64,000 bases of DNA, taken from contig NC_081552.1 of NCBI RefSeq assembly GCF_963082655.1, positions 55,802,610 through 55,866,609 on the forward strand, read 5' to 3'. The notes below the pieces were generated by a model, which was not told the DNA's origin, ran no database searches, and saw only the letters and a list, made by a program, of their open reading frames with translations. Below are positions 11,091 through 23,173 of the stretch, in pieces. Within the stretch, counting starts at the first letter, position 1; every line of letters begins with the position of its first letter. The translations under genes and the position numbers were made by a program. The DNA is from Stomoxys calcitrans (Eukaryota > Arthropoda > Insecta > Diptera > Muscidae).

Positions 11091-11504
11091 TGAGATCAGA
11101 AGTTCAGGTTAATATACAAAAAACTCGAAATCATCAGAAATGGTTTGGAAAATGTTTTTTATACCCCACATATTATAATTACCCAAAAAAAAATTATAAT
11201 TACCCAAAATTATAATTACCCAAAAAAGCGTTGGTTATTTACCCGGTAGAAACCCATCTCTACAAATGTGTATGTCAGATTTGTAGTCAACTCTCAAAGG
11301 CCTTTCATTTTATACATATTTGACATATTTATGCCAAGTACGTACTCTATTCTAAAATACCTCTGATTTGATTCCCATATTGCCCAAAGCGGTAAAAGTG
11401 TCCTGTTGGATGGTATTTTTGGGGGGTGGGAGACAACCCGACACTATGGTTGAAATTTTTGAGACAAATTCGTACTCTACACTCAAAAAGTTTTCATTAG
11501 CAAA
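11091..11504. other. Mixed remnant with a triplicated ATAATTACCCAAAA motif and C-like unit
   Basis: TATAATTACCCAAAA recurs three times at about 11173-11225. Bases from about 11280 to 11500 resemble C-family units (GTACTCTACACTCAAAAAG). Confidence 0.4.
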
Positions 11505-11810
11505 ATAAATAAATGTGGCTTTTATGGACCTAAGACCATAAATCGGAGGATCGGTCTTTATGGCAGCTATACCCAAATCTAGACCGATCTGGGCTAAATC
11601 GAAGAAAGGTGTCGAAGGGCCCCACACAACTCACCGTCCCTAATTTCAGCAAAATTGGATAATAAATGTGGCTTTTATGGGCCTAAGACCCTAAATCGGA
11701 GGATCGGTCTATATGGCAGATATATCCAAATCTGAACCGAACTGGGCTAAAGTGAAGAAGGATGTAGAAACGCCTAACACAACTCACTGACCCAAATTTC
11801 AGCAAAATCT
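11505..11810 (-). mobile_element. DINE-B repeat fragment
   Basis: Two DINE-B units (GTGGCTTTTATGGGCCTAAG, GGAGGATCGGTCTATATGGC). They are cut at CAGCAAAATC, where the 5' end of a C-family copy begins. Confidence 0.75.
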
Positions 11811-11986
11811 TATATATAAAATCAATTTGTAGGTTTGTTTGTTTGTTTGTAGGGTACTACATTTGTTGATATCTGAAGGCGGGCGGACCCTCCCCCTTAC
11901 CCTATTTTTCAGAAACGCCAGATCTCAGAGATGGGTGGTGCGATTAAAGCGAAATTTTGTGTGCTCTCATATAGTACCCTAAAAAT

Positions 11987-13471
11987 AACAAGTAAAAGCG
12001 TGCTAAGTTCGGCCGGGCCAAATCTTATATACCCTCCACCATGGATCGCATTTGTCGAGTTCTTTTCCCGGCATCTCTTCTTAGGCAAAAAAGGATATAA
12101 GAAAAGAGTTGCTCTGCTATTAAAACGATATCAAGATATAGTCCGGTTCGGACCACAATTAAATTATATGTTGGAGACCTGTGTAAAATTTCAGCCAATT
12201 CGTATAAGAATTGCGCCCATTGGGGCTCACGAAGTAAAATAGAGAGAACGATTTATATGAGATCTGTATCGGGCTATAGACCGATTCAGACCATAATAAA
12301 CACGTTTGTTGATGGTCATGAGAGGATCCGTCGTACAAAATTTCAGGCATATCGGATAATAATTGCGACCTCTAGGGGTCAAAAAGTCAAGATCCCAGAT
12401 CGGTTTATATGGCAGCTATATCAGGTTATAAACCGATTTGAACCTTATTTGACACAGTTGTTGAAAGTAAAAATAAAATACGTCATGAAAAATTTCAGCC
12501 AAATCGGGTAGGAATTGCGCCCTCTAGAAGCTAAAGAAGTCAAATCCAAAGATCTGTTTATATGACAGCTATATCAGGTTATGGACCGATTTCTACCATA
12601 CTTGGCACAGTTGTTTAATATCATAACGAAATACCTCGTGCAAAAATTCGGATAAGAATTGTGCCCTCTAGAGGCTCAAGAAGTCAAGACCCAAGATCGG
12701 TTTATATGGCAGCTATATCAGGTTATGAACCGATTTAAACCATACTTGGCATAGTTGTTGGGTATCATAACAAAACACGCCGTGCGAAATTCCATTCCAT
12801 TCGGATAAGAATTGCGCACTCTAGAGGCTCCAGAGGCTCAAGAAGTCAAGACCCAAGATAGGTTTATATGGCAGCTATATCAGGTTATTGACCGATTTGA
12901 ACCATACTTGGCACAGTTGTTAGATATTATAACAAAACACGTCGTGCAAAATTTCATTTTAATCGGATAAGAATTGCGCACTCTAGATGCTCAAGAAGTC
13001 AAGACCCAAGATCGGTTTATATGGCAGCTATATCAGGTTATGGACCGATTTGAACTATACTTGGCACAGTTGTTGGATATCATAGCAAAACACGTCGTGC
13101 AAAATTTTTTTCCAATCGGATAAGAATTGCGCACTCTAGAGGCTCAAGAAGTCAAGACCCAAGATCGGTTTATATGGCAGCTATATCAAAACATGGACCG
13201 ATATGGACATGGACCATTTACAATACCAACCGACCTACACTAATAAGAAGTATTTGTGCAATATTTCAAGCGGCAAGCTTTACTCCTTCGGAAGTTAGCG
13301 TGCTTTCGACAGACAGACGGACGGACAGACGGACGGACATGGCCAGATCGACATAAAATTTCACGACGATCAAGAATATATATACTTTATGGGGTCTCAG
13401 ACGAATATTTCGAGTAGTTACAAACAGAATGACGAAATTAGTATACCCCCCATCTTATGGTGGAGGGTATA
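11987..13471 (-). mobile_element. DINE-A, essentially complete copy
   Basis: Both ends are present. ACAAGTAAAAGCGTGCTAAG, a slightly decayed hairpin (TTCGGCCGGGCCAAA) and ATACCCTCCACCATGG lie at the left. Eight ~152-bp units follow, then the microsatellite at about 13312-13340, the block ATCAAGAATATATATACTTT and the terminus ATGGTGGAGGGTATA. The inverted subterminal pair CCCTCCACCAT/ATGGTGGAGGG matches exactly. Non-coding, so moved in trans. It sits inside a C-family copy. Confidence 0.9.
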
Positions 13472-13568
13472 AAAATTTGGTATCCAAATAGCGGGACCGC
13501 CCCACCCTAAAACCTACCAAATATATATTTAGACCAATCACGATAATATGGGACTCAAATGAAAGGTA

Positions 13569-14175
13569 AAGGGTGATTTTTTTGAGGTTAGGATTTTCAT
13601 GCATTAGTATTTGACAGATCACGTGGGATTTCAGACATGGTGTCAAAGAGAAAGATGCTCAGTATGCTTTGACATTTCATCATGAATAGACTTACTAACG
13701 AGCAACGCTTGCAAATCATTTTCAGTGAATGGGCCCTAGAAAAGTTGGCAGTAAATCCGCTTTTTTATCGACAAATTTTGTTCAGCGATGAGGCTCATTT
13801 CTGGTTGAATGGCTACGTAAATAAGCAAAATTGCCGCATTTGGAGTGAAGAGCAACCAGAAGCCGTTCAAGAACTGCCCATGCATCCCGAAAAATGCACT
13901 GTTTGGTGTGGTTTGTACGCTGGTGGAATCATTGGACCGTATTTTTTCAAAGATGCTGTTGGACGCAACGTTACGGTGAATGAACACATTTCGAACCGAA
14001 CACTGATTTTGGTAATAAAATTCAATGATTTGCAAGCGTTGCTCGTTAGTAAGTCTATTCATGATGAAATGTCAAAGCATACTGAGCATCTTTCTCTTTG
14101 ACACCATGTCTGAAATCCCACGTGATCTGTCAAATACTAATGCATGAAAATCCTAACCTCAAAAAAATCACCCTT
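13569..14175 (+). pseudogene. Tc1/mariner fold-back derivative, copy 2 (607 bp)
   Basis: Flanked by TA on both sides; ends AAGGGTGA...TCACCCTT. The first ~150 bp (terminal repeat plus start codons for MNRLTNEQRLQII) reappear inverted at the right end. Between them is a transposase piece including WALEKLAVNPLFYRQILFSD and AHFWLNGYVNKQNCRIWSEE. It stops at NVTVN, where the inverted arm begins (EHISNRTLIL is antisense of the arm). It lacks the DNA-binding half and the last catalytic region, so it can only be moved in trans. Its left deletion differs from copies 1 and 3. Confidence 0.9.
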
Positions 14176-14252
14176 TAGTATATGTATATCGCTGGACTAA
14201 CAGAATTATATAAATGCCTCTATTTGAATCCAATATGATTTTTAGTGGTCTA

Positions 14253-16140
14253 CTAGCTGACTCGGGCCCGCTATGCTGCGCCTTCTTTTACTTTATATGG
14301 AACTAAAGCTTCCTTGGAATATTTATTTTCGACAATTAAAGATCTTTTAGTTAAATACCATGCTAATGATCTTTATTGGTCTACGAATTTAAGTTTGGAT
14401 GTAAGGTGTACTCCATTCTTGAAATACTTCATTTCAGACCGATATTCTCATGATGTCTGATTTAGTGGTGTTTTCGGGGGAGAGGTGGTCCCCCAGATAC
14501 TTGTCCCTGAAAAAATATCATCATCGTGCTCTTCTCTCAAATACAATTTATTTAAACCCCATGTTGCCATTGGCTTAAGAGGAGTTTACAGGATGAGGCG
14601 TACCCCAAACACATGGCACTAAAATAGGTTATCAAATTCGTTTTCTAATCTCAAACACCTTTCATTTGAGCCACATATTGGCATGGTCGAAAATTTTTTT
14701 CGCTTTGGGGGTGTTTTGGGAAAGGGGTGATACCCTAAATACATGGTCCTACATTTGGATATCAAATTCGTATTCTACTCCCAAATACCTTTATTTGAGC
14801 CCCATATTGCGATGGTCACTAAAAAATTGCTGTTTGTTGGGTATTTTGGGAAAGTAGTAGACCCCCAGAAAATTTGTCTCGAAAATGGGTATCAATTCTT
14901 GCTCTACCCCCCAATACCTTTCATTTAAGCAACACATTGTCATGGTCGGTAAATATGCCCGATTAGCGGTGTTTTGAGGATTGGGGTGGTCCTCCAAAAT
15001 TCTAAGCCCTGAAAATACATCAGCAACGTGCTATATTCTCATATATCTATACATGATTTATTTAAACCCCATATTACCATTGCCCTCAAAATTGGATATC
15101 AAATTCGTTTTCTAATCTCATTTAAACTCCTTATTGCAAAAGTCAGCAAATATGTCGGGTTTGGGGTATTGGCCCTAAAAACTATGAATATTTAGTTCCA
15201 CTCTGCTTAAGATCCACATTGTCTTGGTCAGCAGATATGTCCTATTTGAGGGGTTGTTATGGTGGTGGGACGTCCGCTAGACGGTTTCCCCTAATGTTGA
15301 TATCAGATACATGGTCTTCTCCCACATACCTTTAATTTGGGCTCCATATTTCCATAGTCGGCAAACATGACCGGCTTGGGGGTGCTTTGGGGGTTGGGCG
15401 GACACTCAGTGAGTTGGCCTTGAAAATATATATCGGATTCGTGTTCTACTCTAAAAATCCTCTTATTTGAGCGTCATATTCCAATAGTCAGAAAATACTT
15501 CCTATTTGGGTGGTGTTGTTGGGGGGTGGGGCGGTCCCATAGACAGTTTTCCCGATTGATATCAAATTCGTGCTTTACTTCCAAAGACCATTCATTTGAG
15601 CCCCATATTGCTATAGTCGTAAATTTGTCCCCTTTGGGGTATGGTTTTGGGGAGAGGCGGCCCCCCAAACACTTGGTCTCATATTTGGATATCAGATTCG
15701 TATTCTACATTCAAATACCTTTTATTTAAGCCCCATATTCCCATGGTCAGTAAATAAGTCCAGTTTGGGGGGTGTTTTGGGGAAGGGGTGGACCCCCAGA
15801 ACGTGGTCCCACATTTGGATATCAGATATGTATTCTACTCGTAAATACCTTTCATTTGAGTCCCCTATTGCCATGGTAGGTAAATATGTCCGGTTTAGGG
15901 GTGTTTTGGGTCTTCGGGTGGTCCCCCAGCACTTGCTCCGACAATTGGATATCAGATACGTTTTATTATCCTAAATACCTTTCATTTGAGTCCCATATTA
16001 TCGTGATTGGTCTAAATATATGTTTGGTAGGTTTTAGGGTGGGCAGCACCCTAAGTACCCCATCCCAAATTTGTATACCAAATTTTTATTTTTAGTGTAC
16101 TATATGAGAGTACATAAAATTTCGCTTAAATTGCTTAAAT
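14253..16140 (-). mobile_element. C-family copy, about thirteen ~130-bp units
   Basis: Begins with the inverted 3' terminus CTAGCTGACTCGGGCCCGCT, ATGCTGCGCCTTCTTTTACT. The units repeat every ~130 bp, for example CCCATATTG/CCATATTC/CCCTATTG/CCATATTA at 15601, 15731, 15861 and 15991. It ends at GAGTACATAAAATTTCGCTT without the 5' TTTGTTTG leader because a DINE-A begins there. Open frames of 60-70 codons are by-products of the repeat. Confidence 0.7.
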
Positions 16141-16145
16141 GGGCT

Positions 16146-17454
16146 CCACCGTAGGATGGGGGGTATACTAATTTCGTCATTCTGTTTGTAACTACTCGAA
16201 ATATTCGTCTGAGACCCCATAAAGTATATATATTCTTGATCGTCGTGACATTTTATGTCGATCTAGCCATGTCCGTCCGTCCATCTGTCTGCCGAAAGCA
16301 AGCTAACTTCCGAAGGAGTAGAGCTAACAGCTTGAAATTTTGCACAAATACTTTCTATTAGCGTAGGTCGGTTGGTTTTGTAAATGGGCCATATCGGTCC
16401 ATGTTTTGATATAGCTGTCATATAAACCGATCTTGGGTCCTGACTTCTTGAGCCTCTAGAGTGCGCAATTCTTATCCGATTGGGATGAAATTTTGCACGA
16501 CATGTTTTCTTATGATATCCAACAACTGTGCTAAGTGTGGTTAAAATCGGTTCATAACCTGTCATAGCTGCCATATAAACCGATCTTGGGTCTTGACTTC
16601 TTGAGCCTCTAGAGTGCGCAAGTCTTATCAGATTGGAATGAAATTTTGCACGACGTGTTTTGCTACGATATCCAACATCTGTGCCAAGTATGGTTCAAAT
16701 CGGTTCATAACCTGATATAGCTGTCATATAAACAGATCTGGGGACTTGACTTCTTGAGCTTCTAGAGGGCGCAATTCCTATCCGATTTGGCTGAAATTTT
16801 GCATGACGTATTTTATTCTTACTTTCAACAACTGTGTCAAATAAGGTTCAAATCGGTTCATAACCTGATATAGCTGCCATATAAACCGATCTGCGATCTT
16901 GACTTCTTGAGCCTCTAGAGGTCGCAATTATTATCCGATTTGCCTGAAATTTTGCATGACGTATTCTATTCTCACTTGCAACAACTGTGTCAAATAAGGT
17001 TCAAATCAGTTCATAACCTGATATAGCTGCCATATAAACCGATTTGGGATCTTGACTTCTTGAGCCTCTGGAGGTTGCAATTATTATCCGATTTGCCTGA
17101 AATTTTGTACCACGAATCCTCTCATGACCATCAACACACGTGTTTATTATGGTCTGAATCGGTCAATAGCCCGATACAGCTCTCATATAAATCCATCTCT
17201 CTATTTAACTTCTTGAGCCCCCAAAGGTCACAATTCTTATTCGAGTTGGCTGACTTTTACACAGGTCTCCAACATATAATTTAATTGTGGCCCAAACCGG
17301 ACCCTAACTTGATCTTGCTCTAATAGCAGAGCAAATCTTTTCTTATATCCTTTTTTGCCTAAGAAGAGATGCCGGGAAAAGAACTCGACAAATGCGATCC
17401 ATGGTGGAGGGTATATAAGATTCGGCCCGGCCGAACTTAGCACGCTTTTACTTG
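16146..17454 (+). mobile_element. DINE-A, nearly complete copy
   Basis: TATACCC end worn (CCACCGTAGGATGGGGGGTA), conserved block at 16200-16265, short microsatellite at about 16268-16292, six to seven ~152-bp units, then TTTTTGCCTAAGAAGAGATG, perfect hairpin TTCGGCCCGGCCGAA and ..CACGCTTTTACTTG. Confidence 0.9.
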
Positions 17455-17457
17455 TTA

Positions 17458-18020
17458 TATATAAGATAAATACGCACGAAGGGTTAAGGGTCATTTTAGC
17501 TTGGATGTTAACTGATATATATCCTAAAGACTTTATTTGAGCCCGACATCCTCATTTTTAAAGTGGGAATGCCCACCGGGTGGGACTTGATGGGTTTACG
17601 GGTTGGTTTGGATCCCCGGCAACTTGGTCCCAAAAGTACATAAACATTTTGTGATGTACTCCCCAATACCTTTAATTGGGTATTGCAAATGGGACATATC
17701 GGTTCAGATATAGATATAGCTCCCATAAAACCAATCTCCCGATTTGACTTGACCTGTAAGCCGAAATTTTTGTCCGATTTTTTTTTTGCGTGTAATTTTC
17801 TGTTATGACTTCCAATAACTATGCCTAGTATGATCCAAATCGGTCTTTAACCTGATATAGCTCCCATATTAACCGATCTCCCGATCTGATTTCTTGAATC
17901 CTTACAAACCCCAATATTTGCCCGATTTGGCTGAAATGTTGCATGCGATGTTCTGTTACCATTTCCAATAACTGTGCAAAATACGGTCCAAATCAGTCTG
18001 TAACCTGATGTAGCTCCCGG
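17458..18020 (+). mobile_element. Mosaic of C-like unit and diverged DINE repeats
   Basis: 17458-17690 resembles one to two C units (TATTTGAGCCCGACATCCTC, TACTCCCCAATACCTTTAAT). 17690-18020 holds two DINE-A-like units (CCTGATATAGCTCCCATATT) more diverged than those of the full copies, similar to 23957-24310 in the other orientation. No termini. Confidence 0.5.
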
Positions 18021-18129
18021 TGTCTTGATTATCGTAGTTCAGTTCCAAGAATCTTAAATTTTTACTGGTTTGACAGAAGTCTGATATGTAGAATAAAATT
18101 ATGCCCTTCAACTAAATTAATTTTGTATA

Positions 18130-19164
18130 AATTTTTAGCAGAATTCATGGTGGTGGGTTCTCAAGATTCGGATTTAGATTTAACATTCTTTTCAATTGAG
18201 CCCCATATTGCCATGGTCGGTAAACTTGTCCCCTTTGGGGGATGTTTTGGGGGAGGGGCGGTGCCGGTGCCGGCGGTTTCATATTTGGATATTAAATTCG
18301 TATTTTACTTCTAAATACCTTTTATTTAAGCCTCATATTGGCATGGTCAGTAAATCAGTCCTATTTAGGGGGTGTTTTAGGGAAAGGGTCGACCTCCAGA
18401 AATATCCAAATCTGTCCCGAAAGTGGGTATCAATTTCATGTTTGGGGCGGTCTCCAGACATCTATCCCTAAAAAATTATCAGCATCGAGCTCTACTCTCA
18501 AATATCATTTGTTTGAACCCCATAATGACATTGGTTTAAGGGAAGTTTATGGGATGAGGCGTCTCCCAAACTTTTGGCCCCTGAAATGTATATCAAATTC
18601 ATTTTCTAATCCCAAATACCTTTCACTTGATCCCCTTATTGCAATAGTCAGCAAATATTTCCGGTTTTGGGGTGGGCTTTTAAAACTGGGTTGGACGTCC
18701 CCTTAGCTGTTGGTCCGGAATATCAGATTCGTGCTCTCCCCAAATATCTTTCATTTGAGCCCCATATTTCTATAGTCGGCGGACATGTCCGCTTTGTGGG
18801 GTGTTTTAGGGGATGCAGTTGCCAAGTCTATTCAAGATTCGGGATCTACACTAAAATACTTTTTATTTGAGCCCCAAATTTCAATGGTCAGCAAATACGT
18901 CCTATTTGGAGTTTTCCGGGGGTCTGGTGGCCCCATAGACACTTTTTCCGGAATGTTGATATTAGATTCGTGCTCTATTCCCAAAGATCTTTCATTAGAG
19001 TCCCTATGATCGGAATGTTTGTGGGGTGTTTTGGAGGAAGGACGGCCCCCTAAATATTTCTTCCCACATTTGGACATCAGATTCGTATTTTTCTCCCAAA
19101 TATTTTTTATTTCTGCCCCATATTGCCATGGTCAATAAATTTGTCAAATAAAAAAAAGTTTTGG
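18130..19164 (-). mobile_element. C-family repeat array, broken by LOA insertion
   Basis: Eight ~130-bp units (TTGAGCCCCATATTGCCATG, GTCGGTAAACTTGTCCCCTT, TTTGGGGGATGTTTTGGGGG). The array stops at about 19164 where LOA 3' sequence starts. No terminus is visible on either side. Confidence 0.65.
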
Positions 19165-19199
19165 GGCGGTAATAGACTCGTCTTCTTACGATCTGGATT

Positions 19200-19660
19200 C
19201 CCCGGTAGGATTTTCGCCGTTCTACCAACCGTTTCGCTATTCCACAATGTTGCATGCGCACTCGTCGCCCACTCCCTTAACTCGGACTGCGTCGACCCGA
19301 AAGGCTTCGGGCTAACCAAGTTTATTGACGGCAGTCCTCTAGCCTTCACCGCCAAATCGTCCGCTCTTTCATTTCCCCTTACTCCGTTATGGGCTGGCGG
19401 ATTTTCCCATCTTCAGAGAAGGCGTTAATCTCCTTCTTACGCTGCAAGATTGTTCGTGACCTTACCAACCTGGTTGTTATTGCCCTTATGGCAATTTTAC
19501 TGTCTTTAAAGATGTTCAGACTCGACGTCCTCGCGTTAGCACCACGCCACTTTACGCATTCAGTGATCGCCCGGATCTCCGCCTGCAGGACCGTATTATG
19601 GTCAGGCAGTCTAAAACAGATGTCAGTCCCTGGGTTCTCAATGTGAACCCCCAGGCCCAC
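19200..19660 (-). pseudogene. LOA RNase H domain remnant
   Basis: The frame at 19660-19379 reads FRLPDHNTVLQAEIRAITEC and later LNIFKDSKIAIRAI. In RNase H these are the E-containing helix (AEIRAI) and the strand carrying the second acidic residue (usually TDS; here KDS, so the D is kept but the neighbour altered). A shifted frame continues at 19355-19107 with VSPKPFGSTQSELREWATSA. The domain degrades the RNA strand of the RNA/DNA hybrid during retrotransposition. The frameshift separates its two parts. Confidence 0.8.
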
Positions 19661-20116
19661 TCTGTCCTCCAGCTTTGATCCATCCGTTTAACATGATCTT
19701 CCTGATGGCGGTACTAGCGTTCCGTCAATCCAAGACTGTGCCGATGGCAGCAGTGCGTCGCACTCGACTTCAAGCTTCATCTTAGGTATCCGATCGGAAA
19801 CCTCTTCCCTTCCAGGTTTCCTATCGTCGACTCGATTATACCGCGATGGTATGAGCTGCTCCCATCCTCAATTCAATCTCCCATCGCTTTAAGTCTCATA
19901 GCCGTAGTGGCTGCCTCACACTTAATCTGTATGTCAATGGGTCGGCGTGTCCTCATCGCTCCGCCTATGCCAGGACAACATGTTCTCTGAACCTGTTGTA
20001 TGGTCCTTATTTTGCACTTTTTTCCATAGCAGTCCACCAAACTACTGAGGCGTAAGTAAGTATTGGCCTAATCACGCTCCTGTAGAGCCAATTCAGTTTC
20101 CTGTCCAAGATCACAC

Positions 20117-20815
20117 CTAAGTATTTGACCTTGTCAGATATCGAAATCGTCTGATTGAGTAAAGGACCGGGTCCACCCGGTACTGGTCTAAGGATTGGAT
20201 CAGTGTGTCGGTCCGCACATTGTTAAAAGCCCCCTCGATGTCAATGCATACCGCCAGTGTGTACGTTTTCGCATCGAACGATTCTTCTATTTTATGCAAA
20301 ACCTCGTGCATGGCAGTCTCCACCGACCTTCCCTTGACATAGGCATGCTGTTTGTATTTGAGCAGTTCGCTGGATGTCATTCTCTTTATCATGTTGTCCA
20401 TAATACGTTCCATGGTTTTGAGTAGAAAGGACGTAAGGCTTATGGGTCTGTAAGCCTTTGGTGTCGCATAACTTGCCTTGCCGGGCTTAGGAATAAACAC
20501 CGCCCTTGAATCCTGCCAGGCTTTCGGAGTATATGAAAGTCCTGGGCACGCTGTGAAAATGTTGGCCAGACGATGCGCCAGATAGTCTGCCTCTTTCTGT
20601 AGTAACGCCGGAAATATCCCATCAGATCCGGGTGACTTAAATGGTTTGAAGCTCCTCAAGGATTTCTTCACCATAAATTCCGTTATTATAAACCTTTGAT
20701 CAACGTCATTATTCCAAGATTCCGGTATCTTCGTGAGCCCCTTCGTATCATGTGGAAAATGGATTTTCATCAAAAGCCTCAACATGTCGTCCGTTGTCTC
20801 TGCTCTCATTCCCAT
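20117..20815 (-). pseudogene. LOA reverse transcriptase, fingers/palm portion with internal deletion
   Basis: 232 codons. Recognisable RT blocks are SFKPFKSPGSDGIFPALLQK (block 1-2), FIPKPGKASYATPKAYRPIS (block 2a), SFLLKTMERIMDNMIKR, KQHAYVKGRSVETAMHEVLH and LAVCIDIEGAFNNV (block A, with the first catalytic D). After QYRVDPVL the frame runs straight into VLYSIRRF and then sequence that belongs downstream near KVKYLGVILD, so the block containing GTPQGG and YADD is deleted. That missing block is present in the separate fragment at 23174-23956. No polymerase function is possible. Confidence 0.88.
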
Positions 20816-20823
20816 ATCGTCTA

Positions 20824-21581
20824 CTAAAGTTTGAGTTCAGTCGTAATCCTGTTGACATTCTCGTCAATCTCTCCTATGCTTGGACAATCTAAATTATCTT
20901 GCCCAAGTCTTCTTCTGAGTAACCTTCCGAATTTTGTCCAGTTGGTCTTCAACTTATTCCGGAAGCTTATCGGATTTGGCGCTGGCCGTGCTATTCTAAA
21001 CCTACTGTAGCGATGGTCAGAGGAAGAGTGTTCCATGGAGACCCTCCAATCCAGAAGCTAATCGATCAGATTTTCGGAACATATCGTCACATCTAATACC
21101 GCCTCCCTAATCCTATTGTATTAACAAAGGTAGCGGTGTTACCAATATTAAGTGTTATTAGGTCGTTAGTATTCAAGAACACTGCCAGGGCTTGGCCCCG
21201 CTTATTAGTGTTGGTGCTACCCTACGAAATGTGGTGAGAGTTCGCATCGCACCCTATTAGCACCTCGTTTCCTGTCTGATTTGCTTTCCTCACCAGCCCT
21301 TGCAGCTCCGACGTTGGTGGCGGTGTCGAAGAGTCGAAATGCAGATAAAGTGATGCCAGGTATGCTTTACCGTCTCCCTGTCTCACCACTGTTGCATCCG
21401 ACATTGACAACTCTGGGGAAAATATATAATTCAAATTTCTATGGCAAATAACACAGGTCCTCGGTCGAGTACCAGTGATAGCATAAAATAATTGGTAGTC
21501 GATATGATTTAGTCCAGAGACTTTTTTCCAGGTCGTCGCAGTCTCGCTCCGGTGGAGGTTTATCTGGATAACCTCAATCAT
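20824..21581 (-). pseudogene. LOA apurinic-like endonuclease remnant
   Basis: 21581-21222 begins MIEVIQINLHRSETAT, the usual opening of this endonuclease (QxNLxxS), but jumps after about 25 residues to CVICHRNLNYIF, so the stretch with the catalytic E is lost. It continues to EVLIGCDANSHH (motif GDxNAHH, here GCDANSHH). The last catalytic motif SDHR appears as SSSDHRYSRF in the frame at 21036-20824. Frames are broken between these parts. The enzyme nicks target DNA to prime reverse transcription. Confidence 0.8.
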
Positions 21582-21589
21582 TGGACCTC

Positions 21590-22090
21590 TAGTAAATGGT
21601 CATCTTGGGAGTAGGTGATGATCTCATCGTCTGCTCCCTGTTCTTTGGACTGCATTGACTTTCCTGTCACTGCACTGCTTGATGTCATCGTTTTTGTTCA
21701 TTGCCTAGTGTAGTCTTTCGACTTTTTATAAAGTCGGTTATGGTTCCATTGTCGGATCCCTGTTCGTTAAGCTTTATTGGGTTTCCATTCCCTGTCCTGC
21801 CTGGTGTTTCAATACTAGGATCTTTGCCCATCTTAGCCTTTCAAATCTTAAGTAAATGGGCTTCTACTACCTACTCCCAGGTGAGGGTGGAAGACCTCCC
21901 ACTTCTCTGCGACCCAACCTTGGTTTTGCTTGCCCAAGAATCCCAACATGCGTTCCGTCGCAAATTTACTGCCCCATCCCTTGATGAAGACCGTAACCTT
22001 TGTGAGCTGGGGGATATCCACCTTTCTCACAAGGTCGAGTTTTTTACCAACAAAACAGAGCAATTTAAGGTACTTAAGCAAATTATTTCC
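21590..22090 (-). pseudogene. LOA ORF1 (gag-like) remnant
   Basis: The minus-strand frame 22081-21848 reads KVDIPQLTKVTVFIKGWGSK and ends WVAEKWEVFHPHLGVGSRSP. It lies just upstream of the endonuclease in the position of ORF1, and a conserved WEVF-type stretch is typical of the C-terminal part of ORF1 in this clade. No zinc knuckles are visible. The plus-strand 137-codon frame at 21701-22114 is its shadow. Confidence 0.55.
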
Positions 22091-22571
22091 AATAAAGACA
22101 AACTAATTTATTGATAAATCTTTACAAAAAAAAATTAAAAAAATCGGCATTTTCACATTTTTGGTCTTCCAAACTTTACAATATAATTACTGAATGTTAA
22201 CGCTTATTACAGAAAAGTCATTGTAAATTTTGTCACTCATACAAATCATGCACTAAAACAAAATCGAACCACAAATGTATTTGTAAATCGGAAAAAAATG
22301 AAGCCAATCTTGGCCAAAATTTCAAAAAATGGAAATTAAAAGTTTAATATCCCAGAATGAAGCAGTGGCCGTGTTCGCCTTCTCTCAGCATGCCAAGTTC
22401 CCTCAGCGTAAGGGCTTCCTTCGGAATAACTCCCCTCTTCCTACAGAACATCCTTCTGCAGCAGCAGAAGACGTTCATCGTCTTTCAGTTTCGAATCGAG
22501 AACTAAATAGTGAACATACAATGCAATGGAGTCTTGTAATCTGACCCTGACATAGACATGCTGGCATACAA
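22091..22571. other. Unassigned AT-rich stretch
   Basis: No family match. A 71-codon frame at 22329-22544 has no recognisable features. Confidence 0.35.
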
Positions 22572-22852
22572 TGCAAATTTGTCCATTAAGGCACAGGGGC
22601 AAACTTCTAACATATCAATGAGTGCTGTCTGATTCCAATTTAAGCACAATGATAAGGGCCTTCTTTTTATAGCCGAGTCCGAACGGCGTGCAGGAACTGC
22701 CCTGTGTGGGGAGAAGGTATTGCGCTGCGCCGGAATTAGGAGGGGATAAACACCGCTGAAAAATTTTATATTCTGGTGTTCTCGGTGGGATTCGAACCCA
22801 AGCGTTCAGCGTCACAGACGGACATGCTAACATCTGCGCTACGGTGGCCTCC
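22572..22852 (-). mobile_element. tRNA-derived SINE, near full length
   Basis: Read on the minus strand: GGAGGCCACCGTAGCGCAGA, an A-box-like region around TAGCGCAGAGG/TTAGCATG, then the B box GGGTTCGAATCC, then a non-tRNA body (GCCGAGTCCGAACGGCGTGC on the plus strand carried inverted) and tail. The two RNA polymerase III boxes are spaced as in tRNA genes. Possible worn target duplication TAACATACAA after the head and TGGCATACAA before the tail. Confidence 0.85.
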
Positions 22853-22875
22853 TAACATACAAACAAGATTATAAG

Positions 22876-23172
22876 GGCGTATACTAATTTCGTCATTTTG
22901 TTTGAACCTCCACGAAATGTTCGTCTAAGACCCCATAAAGTATATATATTCTTGATCGTCATGACATTTTAAGTCGATCTAGCCATATCCACTAAAAAAA
23001 ATCTTACGGCCTAGGCCACTTAATTTGTTTCTTCTTTTAACCCTCCATCATAAACTAATTTCGTCATTCCGTTTGTAAAACATCGAAATATTCATCTGAG
23101 ACCCAACAAAATATATATGTATATTTGTTGATCGTCTTGGCCTTCTAAGTCGATTTAGCCATGTCGGTCCGT
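22876..23172 (+). mobile_element. Two stubs of DINE TATACCC ends in tandem
   Basis: 22876-22988 and 23038-23172 each carry TACTAATTTCGTCATT (or CTAATTTCGTCATTCC), ATAAAGTATATATATTCTTG (second copy diverged) and GTCGAT(C/T)TAGCCAT. Both lack the repeat core. The second stops at GTCGGTCCGTC where LOA sequence begins. Confidence 0.7.
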
Positions 23173-23173
23173 C

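Larger units (their letters stand above)
11811..14252 (+). mobile_element. C-family copy split by DINE-A and by a mariner fold-back
   Basis: The 5' end is TCTTATATATAAAATCAATT, then GGCGGACCCTCCCCCTTACC. The copy is interrupted at 11987-13471 by DINE-A: CTAAAAATA before it and AAATTTGGTATCC after it match the uninterrupted C copy at about 33490. It is interrupted again at the TA in GAAAGGTA by the mariner derivative at 13569-14175. The end near 14252 abuts an inverted C copy. Confidence 0.7.
19165..22090 (-). mobile_element. LOA-clade non-LTR retrotransposon, decayed copy
   Basis: Domains on the minus strand run 5' to 3' as ORF1 remnant (22081-21848), endonuclease (21581-20824), reverse transcriptase (20815-20117) and RNase H (about 19660-19200). 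This order, with RNase H after the RT, is that of the LOA/I group. The copy has frameshifts, stops and an internal deletion. It cannot encode an active polyprotein. Confidence 0.85.

Noticed and set aside
11987..13471. CRISPR-like array of regular repeats
   Set aside because: Units are ~152 bp, directly adjacent, with no short repeat/unique spacer pattern, in a eukaryotic transposon with defined ends.
13682..14101. 139-codon transposase frame as a functional gene
   Set aside because: Contains only the central part of the transposase. Its first and last codons come from the inverted terminal arms. The same structure at 53977-54396 is read partly on the antisense.
21701..22114. 137-codon plus-strand frame
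   Set aside because: Antisense shadow of the LOA ORF1 region, which reads on the minus strand.
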